NCBI RefSeq assembly: GCF_900091555.1
Contig: NZ_FMCX01000002.1
Location: 186,001-250,000, forward strand
DNA: 64,000 nucleotides
Direction of reading: 5' to 3'
Origin: Micromonospora mirobrigensis
GTDB taxonomy: Bacteria; Actinomycetota; Actinomycetes; Mycobacteriales; Micromonosporaceae
The notes under the pieces were generated by a model. That model saw only the letters and a list, made by a program, of their open reading frames with translations, was not told the origin of the DNA and did no database searches. The position numbers and the translations under genes were made by a program. The first letter of the stretch is position 1. Every line of letters begins with the position of its first letter. This document shows, one piece after another, positions 7,746 to 15,554 of the stretch.

Positions 7746-7873
7746 GCGCGGGCCCGGCCGGTCGCCGCCGGCCAGGCCCGCAGCCAGCGGGGCACCGGCA
7801 TCGGGTACGCGACCACCGCGGCGGCCGCCATCACCGCCAACCCACCGGCGGTACGCAGCGCTCGTGCGCTCAT
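7694..7873 (-). CDS. Possible small membrane-anchored protein (59 aa)
   Basis: The ATG at 7873 follows GAAGGAAC. The product begins MSARALRTAGGLAVMAAAAV, giving one N-terminal hydrophobic segment, then PMPVPRWLRAW and a basic polar tail. It lies downstream of the broken alcohol dehydrogenase and runs 52 bp into the 3' end of the convergent esterase. That antisense overlap lowers confidence, and the tail may be a reading-frame artefact. Confidence 0.35.
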   Translation of the reverse strand: MSARALRTAGGLAVMAAAAVVAYPMPVPRWLRAWPAATGRARAQRSGNQASTSRMAASQ

Positions 7874-7902
7874 CGTCTCGTTCCTTCCCGTGCGGGCGGG
7901 GG

Positions 7903-8326
7903 TCAGCCGCGGGTCAGCACGACCTTGAGGGCCCCGGTCTCCGCCGGCCGGGCGAAGACGTCGTACGCCTCGACGATCTGGTCCAGACCGAACCGGTGGG
8001 TCACCAGGTGGCCGGTGTCCAGCTGGCCGGCGACCAGCATGTCCAGCAGCTTCGGGGTGGAGTGCGTGTCGACCAGCCCGGTGGTGATGGTGACGTTGCG
8101 GATCCAGAGCTGTTCCAGGTGCAGCGTGGCCGGCCTGCCGTGCACGCCGGCCGAGCACCCGGCCGGGCCGCGTCTCGGGCACGTCGCCACCGAGGATGTG
8201 CAGGTCGGTGCCGCAGATGGTGACCGCGTCGACCCGGATGACCGCGTCCCGGGGGTCGGCGACGGTCGGATCGGGCACCTCGGTCCAGGACTTCTCGCCC
8301 GGCCCGCCGTACACCAGTGCCTTCAT
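7903..8326 (-). pseudogene. Zinc-dependent alcohol dehydrogenase, internally deleted and frameshifted
   Basis: The 5' part (8326 to about 8152) encodes a normal medium-chain alcohol dehydrogenase N terminus (MKALVYGGPGEKSW, VDAVTICGTDLHILGGDVPE, RPGRVLG). The 3' part, in another frame, encodes the C terminus (GVHGRPATLHLEQLWIRN, HSTPKLLDML, GALKVVLTRG) ending at 7903. The middle, with most zinc ligands and the whole Rossmann fold, is missing: about 140 residues survive of the usual 340-350. The join lies at about 8148-8152 within CTCGGCCGGCG, where short C/G homologies could have promoted deletion. The start retains a ribosome site, so the loss looks recent. Confidence 0.85.
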
Positions 8327-8421
8327 GGTTCCTCCTCACGCCGTTGTCGCCTCCCACGTTTCTCCGCGGGAACGGCGGCGGGCAGGGTCGGAGGACCCTT
8401 CGGCGGGGACCTGGGACCCGC

Positions 8422-9621
8422 TCAGTGCCGGGGCGTGAGCGCCAGCGCGGCGAGGGCGGCCACCCCGGCGGTCAGCGCGGCCTCGTCGAGGCGCATCTCG
8501 GCGGAGTGCACCGGCGCCACCGGACCGTCCGCCGGTCGGGTGCCCAGGATCAGCATCGCGCCGGGCGTACGTTGCAGCAGGTAGGCGAAGTCCTCGCTGG
8601 CCGGGATCGGTGTCGGCAGTTCGCTGACCCGGTCGTGGCCGAGGACGCCGGCGACCGCGTCGAGCGCCCAGCGGGCCTCCGCCGCGTCGTTGACCGTCGG
8701 CGGGTAGCCCGGGTCGATCCGGACCTCGGCGGTGCAGCCGTGGGCGGCGGCGACCCCGGTGGCCACGGTGGTGAGGGCCTCGGTCACCAGGGCCCGGGCC
8801 GCGTCGCTGAAGGTGCGGACGGTGCCCTGGGCGGTGGCCGTGTCCGGGATGATTCCGGCGCCGGGGGTGCCGGCGTCGAGCCGGTTGACGGTGACGACCA
8901 CCGGGTCGAAGACGTTGAACCGGCGGGTGACCATCTGCTGCACGGCCAGGACGATGGCGCAGAGCACCGGCACCGGGTCGGCGCCCAGGTGGGGAAGGGC
9001 CACGTGCCCGCCGACGCCGCGTACCGTGACGGTGAGCCCGTCCGCGCCGGCCAGCAGCGGGCCGGGCCGGGTGGTGACGCTCCCGGACGGCAGCCCCGGC
9101 ACCTGGTGCAGGGCGTACGCCCGGGCCGGCGCGAAGTCACCGTCGAGCAGACCGTCGGCGAGCACCGTCCGGGCGCCGTCGTGCCCCTCCTCGCCGGGCT
9201 GGAACATGAGGATCACGTCGCCGGGCGGTCCCGGCCGGGCGGCGGCGATCAGGTGGGCGGCCTCCACCAGCATGGCGGTGTGCGCGTCGTGGCCGCAGGC
9301 GTGCATGGCGCCGGCCACCTCGGAGGCGTACGGCAGGCCGGTGCGCTCGGCCAGCGGCAGCGCGTCCATGTCGGCACGCAACAGCACCGGCGGCCCGTCC
9401 CCGCGGCCCGCAAGCCGGGCCACCACCGCCGAGGAGGTCGTGCCGGTGCGCACCTCCAGAGACAGCGGACGCAGGGCGTCGAGCACCGCGGCCTGGGTAA
9501 GCGGCAGCCGCAACCCCAGCTCGGGGTGGCGGTGCAGCCGCCGGTACAGCTCGGTGAGCGGGGCGCGGCGACGCTCCGCGAGGGCCGGCAGCCCGGCCAG
9601 GTCGACGCTGGGAGACGCCAT
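8422..9621 (-). CDS. M20D-family amidohydrolase/peptidase
   Basis: A 399-aa metal-dependent amidohydrolase of the HipO/IAA-amino-acid hydrolase type. Metal-site and catalytic motifs are in order: LLRADMDALPL, AMHACGHDAHTAML, FQPGEEGHDGA, ALHQVPGLPSG, and SEDFAYLL near residue 345. A dimerisation insert (VRGVGGHVALPHLGADPV) separates two halves of the catalytic domain. Such enzymes release amino acids from N-acyl or N-aroyl conjugates in the cytoplasm; the substrate here is unknown. No clear ribosome site precedes the ATG. It stands alone between the ADH pseudogene and the DinB gene. Confidence 0.93.
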   Translation of the reverse strand: MASPSVDLAGLPALAERRRAPLTELYRRLHRHPELGLRLPLTQAAVLDALRPLSLEVRTGTTSSAVVARLAGRGDGPPVLLRADMDALPLAERTGLPYASEVAGAMHACGHDAHTAMLVEAAHLIAAARPGPPGDVILMFQPGEEGHDGARTVLADGLLDGDFAPARAYALHQVPGLPSGSVTTRPGPLLAGADGLTVTVRGVGGHVALPHLGADPVPVLCAIVLAVQQMVTRRFNVFDPVVVTVNRLDAGTPGAGIIPDTATAQGTVRTFSDAARALVTEALTTVATGVAAAHGCTAEVRIDPGYPPTVNDAAEARWALDAVAGVLGHDRVSELPTPIPASEDFAYLLQRTPGAMLILGTRPADGPVAPVHSAEMRLDEAALTAGVAALAALALTPRH

Positions 9622-9724
9622 GGGTCGAGGATCGGCGGACCGGTCCGGCGGGTCAAGCCTCCGGCCGCCCGGGTCGCCCTTCGGACACCGGCCACCCGGG
9701 CAGCTCGTGGAACTCGGGCCGGTG

Positions 9725-10231
9725 TCAGGCGCCGACGCTGCCGTCGATCGCCTCCCGCAGCAGGTCGGCGTGGCCGTTGTGCCGGGCGTACTCGTGCATC
9801 ATGTGCAGCATCACCAGCCGCAACGACACGTCCTCGCCCCAGCGCGCCTGGTGACCGGTGACGTCGAGCGACTCGGCCTCCCGCTCGATCCGGCGGGAGT
9901 GCTCGACCTCGGCCTGCCACACCGCGAACGCCTCCGGGCCGGTCGACCCGTCCGGGTCGTACGCGGCCTGGAAGTCGCCGGTGGCAGACCAGATCAGCCC
10001 GATCTCCTCACCGGCGATCACCCGCCGGAACCAGGTCCGCTCCACCTCGGCCAGGTGCCGCAGCAGGCCGAGCAGGCTGAGCGTGGACGGCGGCGAGGAG
10101 CGGCGGCGCAGCTCCTCGTCGCCGAGCCCGGCGCACTTCATGGCCAGGGTGGCGCGGTGGAAGTCCAGGAAGGCGCGCAGGGTCTCGCGCTCCCCCGCCC
10201 GCAGCGGCGGCCCGATCCGGTCGATCTCCAT
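9725..10231 (-). CDS. DinB-family protein (DUF664 type)
   Basis: A 168-aa four-helix-bundle protein of the DinB/YfiT superfamily. The metal-binding histidines are visible in LLRHLAEVERTWFRR and in MLHMMHEYARHNGHADLLRE, the latter highly characteristic of actinobacterial DUF664 proteins. Some relatives are mycothiol- or bacillithiol-dependent transferases, but most are uncharacterised. The ATG is preceded by GGGAGGGGA. It is divergent from the secreted protease at 10339, with a 107-bp gap. Confidence 0.9.
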   Translation of the reverse strand: MEIDRIGPPLRAGERETLRAFLDFHRATLAMKCAGLGDEELRRRSSPPSTLSLLGLLRHLAEVERTWFRRVIAGEEIGLIWSATGDFQAAYDPDGSTGPEAFAVWQAEVEHSRRIEREAESLDVTGHQARWGEDVSLRLVMLHMMHEYARHNGHADLLREAIDGSVGA

Positions 10232-10338
10232 GTGGTTCCCCTCCCGTGCGGACGCCCCCCGCTGGTCGTCGAAGGTATTGGCAGCGTCCGACCGGGAGCC
10301 TAGTGTCGGCGGATCGATCCACCCTCGAAGGGACGATC

Positions 10339-11376
10339 ATGAACCCCCAGATCCGACGTTCCGCGCTGCTCGCCTCGGCGGTCGCCGCGGCGCTGGTCGC
10401 CGGCGGCACCACCGTGCAGGCGGCCGGCGACCCCTACTCCGGCACCGCCGGCGCCACGGTCTTCGCGCCGAACCCGGTGCAGCAGCTCGGCGACCAGACG
10501 CTGACCGACGCCAAGGACGCCGACTACCCGGCGCTGGCCGGCGCGTACCGGTCGGTGTCGCTGACAAACCTGGACGGCTCCGGCACCCTCACCGGCCGCT
10601 ACGTCCGGGTCAGGAGCGACACCGGCACGCCCGCCCGGGCCGTGGGCGGCTCCTTCCCCGCCTGGCACCGCGACGCCGACCAGTTCGAGCAGGTCATGGG
10701 GTATCACTGGGTCAACACGGCCCAGGCGTACCTCCAGTCGCTGGGCTTCGGCAGCACGCTGCGCCCGGTCAACCAGCGGCAGATCGAACTGCGGGTCAAC
10801 CAGTACGGCGGGGACAACTCGTTCTTCCGCGACGACAAGGCCAACATCACCCTCGGCAAGGGTGGCGTGGACGACGCCGAGGACGCCGAGGTGATCGTGC
10901 ACGAGTACGGCCACTCGGTGCAGGACGGGCAGGTCCCCGGCTTCGGCACCAACCTGGAGTCCGGCGCGATCGGTGAGGCGTTCGGCGACTACCTGGCCGT
11001 CGCGGTGAGCAGCTGGGCCACCGGCGTGCCCACGAGGACCCCGCAGGCGTGCGTCGCCGACTGGGACTCGGTGTCGTACACCAGCAAGGCCCCGCACTGC
11101 CTGCGCCGGCTCGACGGCACCAAGGTCTACCCCGCGGACGTACGCGGCGAGGTGCACGCCGACGGGGAGATCTGGTCCCGGGCCCTGTGGGACATCCGCA
11201 CCGCCCTCGGCGACCGCCGGGCCAGCACCCTGATCGTCGAGGCCCAGTTCGACTTCGCGCCGGACACCTCGTTCCGGGACGCCGCGCTGGCCACCGTGGC
11301 AGCCGCCGAGCGCCTCTACGGCGCCTCCGCCGCCACGGCGACCCGCTCGGCGTTCGCCGCCCGCGGCATCCTCTGA
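10339..11376 (+). CDS. Secreted zinc metalloprotease, M36/fungalysin-like
   Basis: A 345-aa exported protein. Residues 1-32 form a signal peptide ending near VQAAG. The zinc site is HEYGHSVQD, with the third ligand probably in GAIGEAFGDYLA about 30 residues later and a conserved HADGEIWSRALWDIR downstream, a layout resembling M36 fungalysins rather than thermolysin. It is shorter than classic M36 enzymes and lacks their FTP propeptide. The ATG follows GAAGGGA; an upstream in-frame start at 10246 would bury the signal peptide. It appears monocistronic. Confidence 0.82.
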   Translation: MNPQIRRSALLASAVAAALVAGGTTVQAAGDPYSGTAGATVFAPNPVQQLGDQTLTDAKDADYPALAGAYRSVSLTNLDGSGTLTGRYVRVRSDTGTPARAVGGSFPAWHRDADQFEQVMGYHWVNTAQAYLQSLGFGSTLRPVNQRQIELRVNQYGGDNSFFRDDKANITLGKGGVDDAEDAEVIVHEYGHSVQDGQVPGFGTNLESGAIGEAFGDYLAVAVSSWATGVPTRTPQACVADWDSVSYTSKAPHCLRRLDGTKVYPADVRGEVHADGEIWSRALWDIRTALGDRRASTLIVEAQFDFAPDTSFRDAALATVAAAERLYGASAATATRSAFAARGIL

Positions 11377-11485
11377 CCGTCGGCCTGCCTGCTCCCAGGG
11401 TTTGCGGGGTGGCGGCGAGGGTAGCGGTGGCGGTGCACCCGGCCGCGTCCGCGCGCCGCCACCTGCGTACCCCTGGAGGCCACCG

Positions 11486-12172
11486 ATGTCCTCGATCCTC
11501 GCGTCGCCCGCCGCGGGCCCGGGCCTCCTCGCCCCCGAGTCGCTGATCTCGACGTTCGGGCTGATCGGCATCCTCGCCGTGGTCTTCGCCGAGTCCGGCC
11601 TGCTGATCGGTTTCTTCCTGCCCGGTGACTCGCTGCTGTTCACCGCCGGCCTGCTGGTGGCCGGTGGCCGCTACCTGAGCCAGCCGCTCTGGCTGGTCTG
11701 CCTGCTGGTGGCGGTCGCCGCGATCGCCGGTGACCAGGTCGGTTACCTGTTCGGCAAGCGGGTCGGCCCGGCGCTGTTCCGTCGGCCCAACTCGCGGCTG
11801 TTCAAGCAGCAGAACGTGGAGCGGGCCAACCGGTTCTTCGCCCGGCACGGCGCCCGCTCGGTGGTGCTGGCCCGGTTCATCCCGGTGGTGCGCACCTTCA
11901 CCCCGATCATCGCCGGGGTGAGCCGGATGCCGTACCGCACCTTCCTCGCCTTCAACGTGATCGGCGGGGCGCTGTGGGGCACCGGCGTCACCGTGCTCGG
12001 CTTCTATCTGGGGCGGATCCCGTTCGTCCGGGACAACATCGAGTTCATCCTGATCGGCATCGTGCTGGTCTCGGTGGTGCCGATCGGGATCCAGCTGCTG
12101 CGCTCCCGCCACGCGGGTCACCGCCACGACGCCGACCGGGCCCGGGCCGCCGCGACCCCACAGGACGCCTGA
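11486..12172 (+). CDS. DedA-family membrane protein
   Basis: A 228-aa integral membrane protein of the DedA/SNARE-associated family. Characteristic segments are visible: FAESGLLIGFFLPGDSLLFT, AGDQVGYLFGKRVG, FFARHGARSVVLARFIPVVR and ITLGG-like FNVIGGALWGTG. Two re-entrant hairpins with essential acidic and arginine residues (E in AESG, D in PGDSLL, R in ARFIPVVR) are intact. Family members help undecaprenyl-phosphate or phospholipid translocation and membrane homeostasis. The ATG follows CTGGAGG. It is convergent with the VanX-like lipoprotein. Confidence 0.93.
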   Translation: MSSILASPAAGPGLLAPESLISTFGLIGILAVVFAESGLLIGFFLPGDSLLFTAGLLVAGGRYLSQPLWLVCLLVAVAAIAGDQVGYLFGKRVGPALFRRPNSRLFKQQNVERANRFFARHGARSVVLARFIPVVRTFTPIIAGVSRMPYRTFLAFNVIGGALWGTGVTVLGFYLGRIPFVRDNIEFILIGIVLVSVVPIGIQLLRSRHAGHRHDADRARAAATPQDA

Positions 12173-12194
12173 GCGGGCCGCGCCGGTCGAGCGG

Positions 12195-13058
12195 TCAGCC
12201 GGGCCGCAGCGCCGAGCGGGCCACCGGGAAGTCGAAGTAGGTGTCCGGGTACGGCTCGGCGGTCCACCGGTAGTGCCACCACTCGCGCGGGTAGTTCTCG
12301 AAGCCCTGCGCGGTCATCAGCCGCCGCAGCCGGTCCCGCTCCGCCCGGGGCGTGCCGCTGATCCGGGGGTCGTCGGTGTGCGCGAGCGGGTCGAAGCAGT
12401 CGAACCCGGTGCCCATGTCGACGCTGTCGTCGCCGAACCGGCGACCGGCCGGGCCGGTGCAGGCCACCAGCGGTTGCCCGGGCGAGTAGCCGGGCTGCGC
12501 CGGGGTCGGCACCGGGACCAGGGTCAGGTCCAGCGTGCTGCCGCGGCTGTGCGCGGTGGGCGCCCCGACGTATCCGTCGGCGAAGAGCCGCGACTTGGCC
12601 ACGGTCGGATAGAACTCGGCCTTCATCCGCTGCTCGCCGGGCTGCTTCGCCCAGGCCACGAAGTCGTCCACGGCCCGGCGGGGCCGGTAGCAGTCGTACA
12701 CCTTGAGGCTGTGGCCCTGCGCCAGCGCGGCGGCCTGCACCCGGCGCAGCGCGTCGGCGGCTCCCCTGGTGAGCAGGCAGAGCGGCTCGGCGTAGCCGGC
12801 GATCGGCCGGCCGACGAAGTTGTGCGGGCCGGCGTAGCGGATGTCCGCGCGGATGCTCGGGTCGATGTCGGTGAGCACCACGAAGTCGGCCGGGGCGCGC
12901 GGGCCGGTGGGGCTGGGGCTGGGGCTGGGGGTGGGGGTGGGGGTCAGGGTGAGGGTGGGCGGTGGCGGCGCGGGCCGCTGGCAGCCGGCGACCAGCGCGG
13001 CGGCCACGACCGCCAGGGCCGCCAGCCGCCGGGCGGTGCTGGGCGGCCCGGACCTCAC
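12195..13058 (-). CDS. M15 (VanX-like) D-Ala-D-Ala dipeptidase, predicted lipoprotein
   Basis: A 287-aa protein. Starting at the GTG at 13058 gives a proper lipoprotein signal (RRLAALAVVAAALVAGC, lipobox VAGC); an upstream extension to 13250 is Arg/Pro-rich noise. A Pro-Thr/Ser linker follows (residues about 30-55). Zinc and catalytic motifs of the M15D family are present: YDCYRPRRA, TAHSRGSTLDL and REWWHYRW. Relatives hydrolyse D-Ala-D-Ala, either for vancomycin resistance or for reuse of cell-wall dipeptide. The extracellular lipid anchor argues for wall turnover rather than VanX-type cytosolic resistance, and no vanHAS partners are visible. Confidence 0.87.
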   Translation of the reverse strand: MRSGPPSTARRLAALAVVAAALVAGCQRPAPPPPTLTLTPTPTPSPSPSPTGPRAPADFVVLTDIDPSIRADIRYAGPHNFVGRPIAGYAEPLCLLTRGAADALRRVQAAALAQGHSLKVYDCYRPRRAVDDFVAWAKQPGEQRMKAEFYPTVAKSRLFADGYVGAPTAHSRGSTLDLTLVPVPTPAQPGYSPGQPLVACTGPAGRRFGDDSVDMGTGFDCFDPLAHTDDPRISGTPRAERDRLRRLMTAQGFENYPREWWHYRWTAEPYPDTYFDFPVARSALRPG

Positions 13059-13165
13059 CCTGCCCTGTCTACCGCACCGCCGGGCGGTCCGAGCGGTAAC
13101 GGCCGGAGCGGGAGATCTTCCGACCGCCGGGGCGCGAGATGGCCGGGGCCGGCGCGGCCCCGCGG

Positions 13166-14131
13166 TCAGCGGGTGAGGGCCGCGCGCAGGAAGGTGAGCG
13201 CCGCCGCGTCGTCGTCCACACCGCCGGCCTCGTGGCCGTTGTACCGCCACACCGCCAGCTCGGCCGGCCCCCGGTAGGCGTTCACCGCCGCGTAGACCGT
13301 CGACGGCGGCACGATCTCGTCCATCAGGGCGACGGAGAACCGGGCCGGGACGGTGGCCCGGCGGGCGAAGGCCACCCCGTCGACGTACCCGAGGGTGCGC
13401 AGCGCCCGCTCCTCCGCGTCGCGGTGCACGGCCAGCCAGTCGCGGATCTCCCGGTAGGGATGGGTGTCGGTGACCAGCACCGCCCGGGGGATGTCGCAGA
13501 GGAACGGCACGTACGACACCAGCGCCCGGACCTGCGGCGCCAGGGCGGCCACCGCCAGGGCGATCCCGCCACCCTGGCTGTGGCCGAGCACCGCCACCCG
13601 CTGCGGGTCGACGGCGGGCAGCGTGCGGGCCGCGTCGACGGCGCGGACCGCGTCGGTGATCAACCGGCGGTAGTAGTAGCGACGGGGGTCGTCGAGGCCG
13701 CGGGTGACAACGCCCGGCGCCTCCGGGCCGGCCGCCGCCGGATCGGGGGTGTCACCACGGCTCCACCCCGAGCCCTGGCCCCGGGTGTCCATCTGGAGGT
13801 GGGCGAAGCCGGCGCACGCCCACAGCAGGTTCTCCAGCGGGTGGCCGCGGCCGCCGCCGTAGCCGACGTACTGCACCACGGTGGGCAGCGGACCGGGCGA
13901 CCCGGCGGGCACCCGCAGCCAGGCCCGCACCGGCTGCCCGGCGAAACCGGGAAGGGTCACGTCGTGGACCTCGACGGCGGCCAGCCCGGTCTGGACCGGG
14001 ACCGACCGCACGGCGTCGTCGCAGGCCCGCGCCTCGGCGAGCGTCTCGGCCCAGAACCGGTCGAAGTCCGCCGGCTCCCGCAGCGCGCTGCGGTAGCCGC
14101 GTAACTGCTCCTCGGGCAGGTCGGTGTGCAC
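13166..14131 (-). CDS. CE7 acetyl xylan esterase
   Basis: A 321-aa cytoplasmic-type carbohydrate esterase of the CE7 family (acetyl xylan esterase/cephalosporin-C deacetylase). Key motifs: MDTRGQGSGWS (RGQ signature), GHSQGGGIAL (nucleophile Ser), MDEIVPPSTV (Asp) and YNGHEAGG (His-Glu). It removes acetyl groups from imported xylo-oligosaccharides. The start is GTG at 14131 with a weak GGCGGG site. It lies 17 bp after the GH10 xylanase on the same strand, so one transcript can supply both secreted depolymerisation and intracellular deacetylation. Confidence 0.93.
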   Translation of the reverse strand: MHTDLPEEQLRGYRSALREPADFDRFWAETLAEARACDDAVRSVPVQTGLAAVEVHDVTLPGFAGQPVRAWLRVPAGSPGPLPTVVQYVGYGGGRGHPLENLLWACAGFAHLQMDTRGQGSGWSRGDTPDPAAAGPEAPGVVTRGLDDPRRYYYRRLITDAVRAVDAARTLPAVDPQRVAVLGHSQGGGIALAVAALAPQVRALVSYVPFLCDIPRAVLVTDTHPYREIRDWLAVHRDAEERALRTLGYVDGVAFARRATVPARFSVALMDEIVPPSTVYAAVNAYRGPAELAVWRYNGHEAGGVDDDAAALTFLRAALTR

Positions 14132-14148
14132 CGTCGGCCCGCCGGCGC

Positions 14149-15342
14149 CTACCGGTGCGGCCGCTGCGGCACGCGCGGCAGCACGAAGGGCGGCCCGGAA
14201 TAGATCAACTCGGCCTTCAACTCCTGGTACGCCAGCTTGGGCCGGTAGTTCTCGTCGTACACCGTGGCCAGCCCCTCCGGCGGGTCACTGAACCAGCCCG
14301 GCACCCAGGAGTGCCGGTCGGTGAACCCCCAGAGCGTGAACGACAGGCAGTGCGGGGAGGACAGGCAGGCCCGCAACAGCACTCCGAAGTTCGCCGCCGA
14401 GGCCTGCAACCTCGGGTTGATCTCGGCGGAGTCGCCGGCCCGTACGCCCTCGGTGAGCTGGCTGCGCACGTCGACCTCGGTGAACGCGGTGGCCAGCCCC
14501 AGCCCCGCGAACCGCTTCAGCGCGGCGGAGACACCGAAGGTGTCGTAGTTGACGTACTGGGTGCCCAGGTGGCCCTGGCTGCCGATCCCGTCGATCGGCA
14601 CGCCCCGGGCCCGCAGGTCGCGGGCCATCTCGTAGACGAACTGGGTCTTGTCGTTCGCCGGGTCCCCCGACCCGAAGGCCTCGATGTTGTAGTCGTTGTA
14701 GAACAGCAGCGCCTTCGGGTCGGCAGCGCGGGCCCAGCGGAACGCGTCGGCGATGTAGCCCGGACCGAGGTGCTCGGCCCAGAAGCCCTTGTAGTGCAGG
14801 GTGGCCGGGGTGTCCCAGGGGTCGCTGACCGCCTCGTTGACCACGTCCCACTGCCAGATCCGGCCCCTGAAGTGGGTCACCACGGCGGTGACGTGGTCGC
14901 GCAGGATCGCGCGCAGCTCGGCGGTGCCGATCGAGCCGTCGACGACCCCGTCGGTCAGCCAGGTCGGCAGCTGGTTGTGCCAGACCAGCACGTGCCCGCG
15001 TACCCGCTGGTGGTGCGCGGCGGCGAAGGCGACCAACTGGTCGGCCGGTCCCCAGTCGTAGCTGCCGCGGGTGGGTTCCAGGCTCTCCCACTTCATCTCG
15101 TTCTCGGCGGTGACGGTGGAGAACTCCGACCCGGCGAGTTCGCGGTAGCGGGGGTCGGCGGGGTCGGCCAGCGCCTTCGTGTCGACGGCGGTGCCGATGT
15201 GGAGGCCGTGCCGCTGGGCCAGGTCGCGCAGGCTCTGCCTGGTGGGGTCGTACGGGCGCCCCGCGGCGGCGGGGGCGACGTTGAGGGCGGCGACGGTCGC
15301 GACGGCGACCGCTCCCGCGGCGATCCAGCGTCTGAGGGTCAT
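14149..15342 (-). CDS. Secreted endo-1,4-beta-xylanase, GH10
   Basis: A 397-aa exported xylanase. The ATG at 15342 follows GAAGGAG and gives a signal peptide (TLRRWIAAGAVAVATVAAL, cleavage near APAAAG). The GH10 barrel shows AENEMKWESLEP, GHVLVWHNQLP, the acid/base Glu in WDVVNEAVSD and the nucleophile Glu in TAFTEVDVRS. No carbohydrate-binding module follows; the protein ends shortly after the barrel with a Pro-rich tail. It forms an operon with the CE7 esterase and lies downstream of the LacI regulator, with a CCGAAA-N-TTTCGG dyad about 175 bp upstream. Confidence 0.95.
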   Translation of the reverse strand: MTLRRWIAAGAVAVATVAALNVAPAAAGRPYDPTRQSLRDLAQRHGLHIGTAVDTKALADPADPRYRELAGSEFSTVTAENEMKWESLEPTRGSYDWGPADQLVAFAAAHHQRVRGHVLVWHNQLPTWLTDGVVDGSIGTAELRAILRDHVTAVVTHFRGRIWQWDVVNEAVSDPWDTPATLHYKGFWAEHLGPGYIADAFRWARAADPKALLFYNDYNIEAFGSGDPANDKTQFVYEMARDLRARGVPIDGIGSQGHLGTQYVNYDTFGVSAALKRFAGLGLATAFTEVDVRSQLTEGVRAGDSAEINPRLQASAANFGVLLRACLSSPHCLSFTLWGFTDRHSWVPGWFSDPPEGLATVYDENYRPKLAYQELKAELIYSGPPFVLPRVPQRPHR

Positions 15343-15515
15343 CGGGACTCCTTCTCGGATCGACTCCGGGGAGTCGGCTCCGCCGCCGGTTTCCGGAACG
15401 TCGGTGCGGACGTTTCGGGAATCCCGCTCACCGTAGCGGCTCACGTCGATGGAGAAAAGAGCCTTGTCCTCGGTTTATTCTGTCCGTCCTGATACCGGCG
15501 AGTTCCGGCGCCGCG

Positions 15516-15528
15516 CCGAAACTTTCGG
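15516..15528. promoter_or_regulatory. Palindrome upstream of the GH10 xylanase
   Basis: CCGAAACTTTCGG is a perfect 6+1+6 dyad in the 212-bp gap between the xylanase start and the end of the LacI gene. Dyads of CGAAA-N-TTTCG form have been reported, from memory, upstream of streptomycete xylanase genes, so it is a candidate operator for xylanase control. A related TTCCGGAA lies at about 15391-15398. Confidence 0.55.
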
Positions 15529-15554
15529 AGCCGCGGCGGGGGCCGCCGCCAGGG

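Noticed and set aside
12195-13058. Vancomycin-resistance vanX
   Set aside because: The protein has a lipoprotein signal and a Pro-Thr linker, and no vanH, ligase or VanRS genes are adjacent; cell-wall turnover is more likely.
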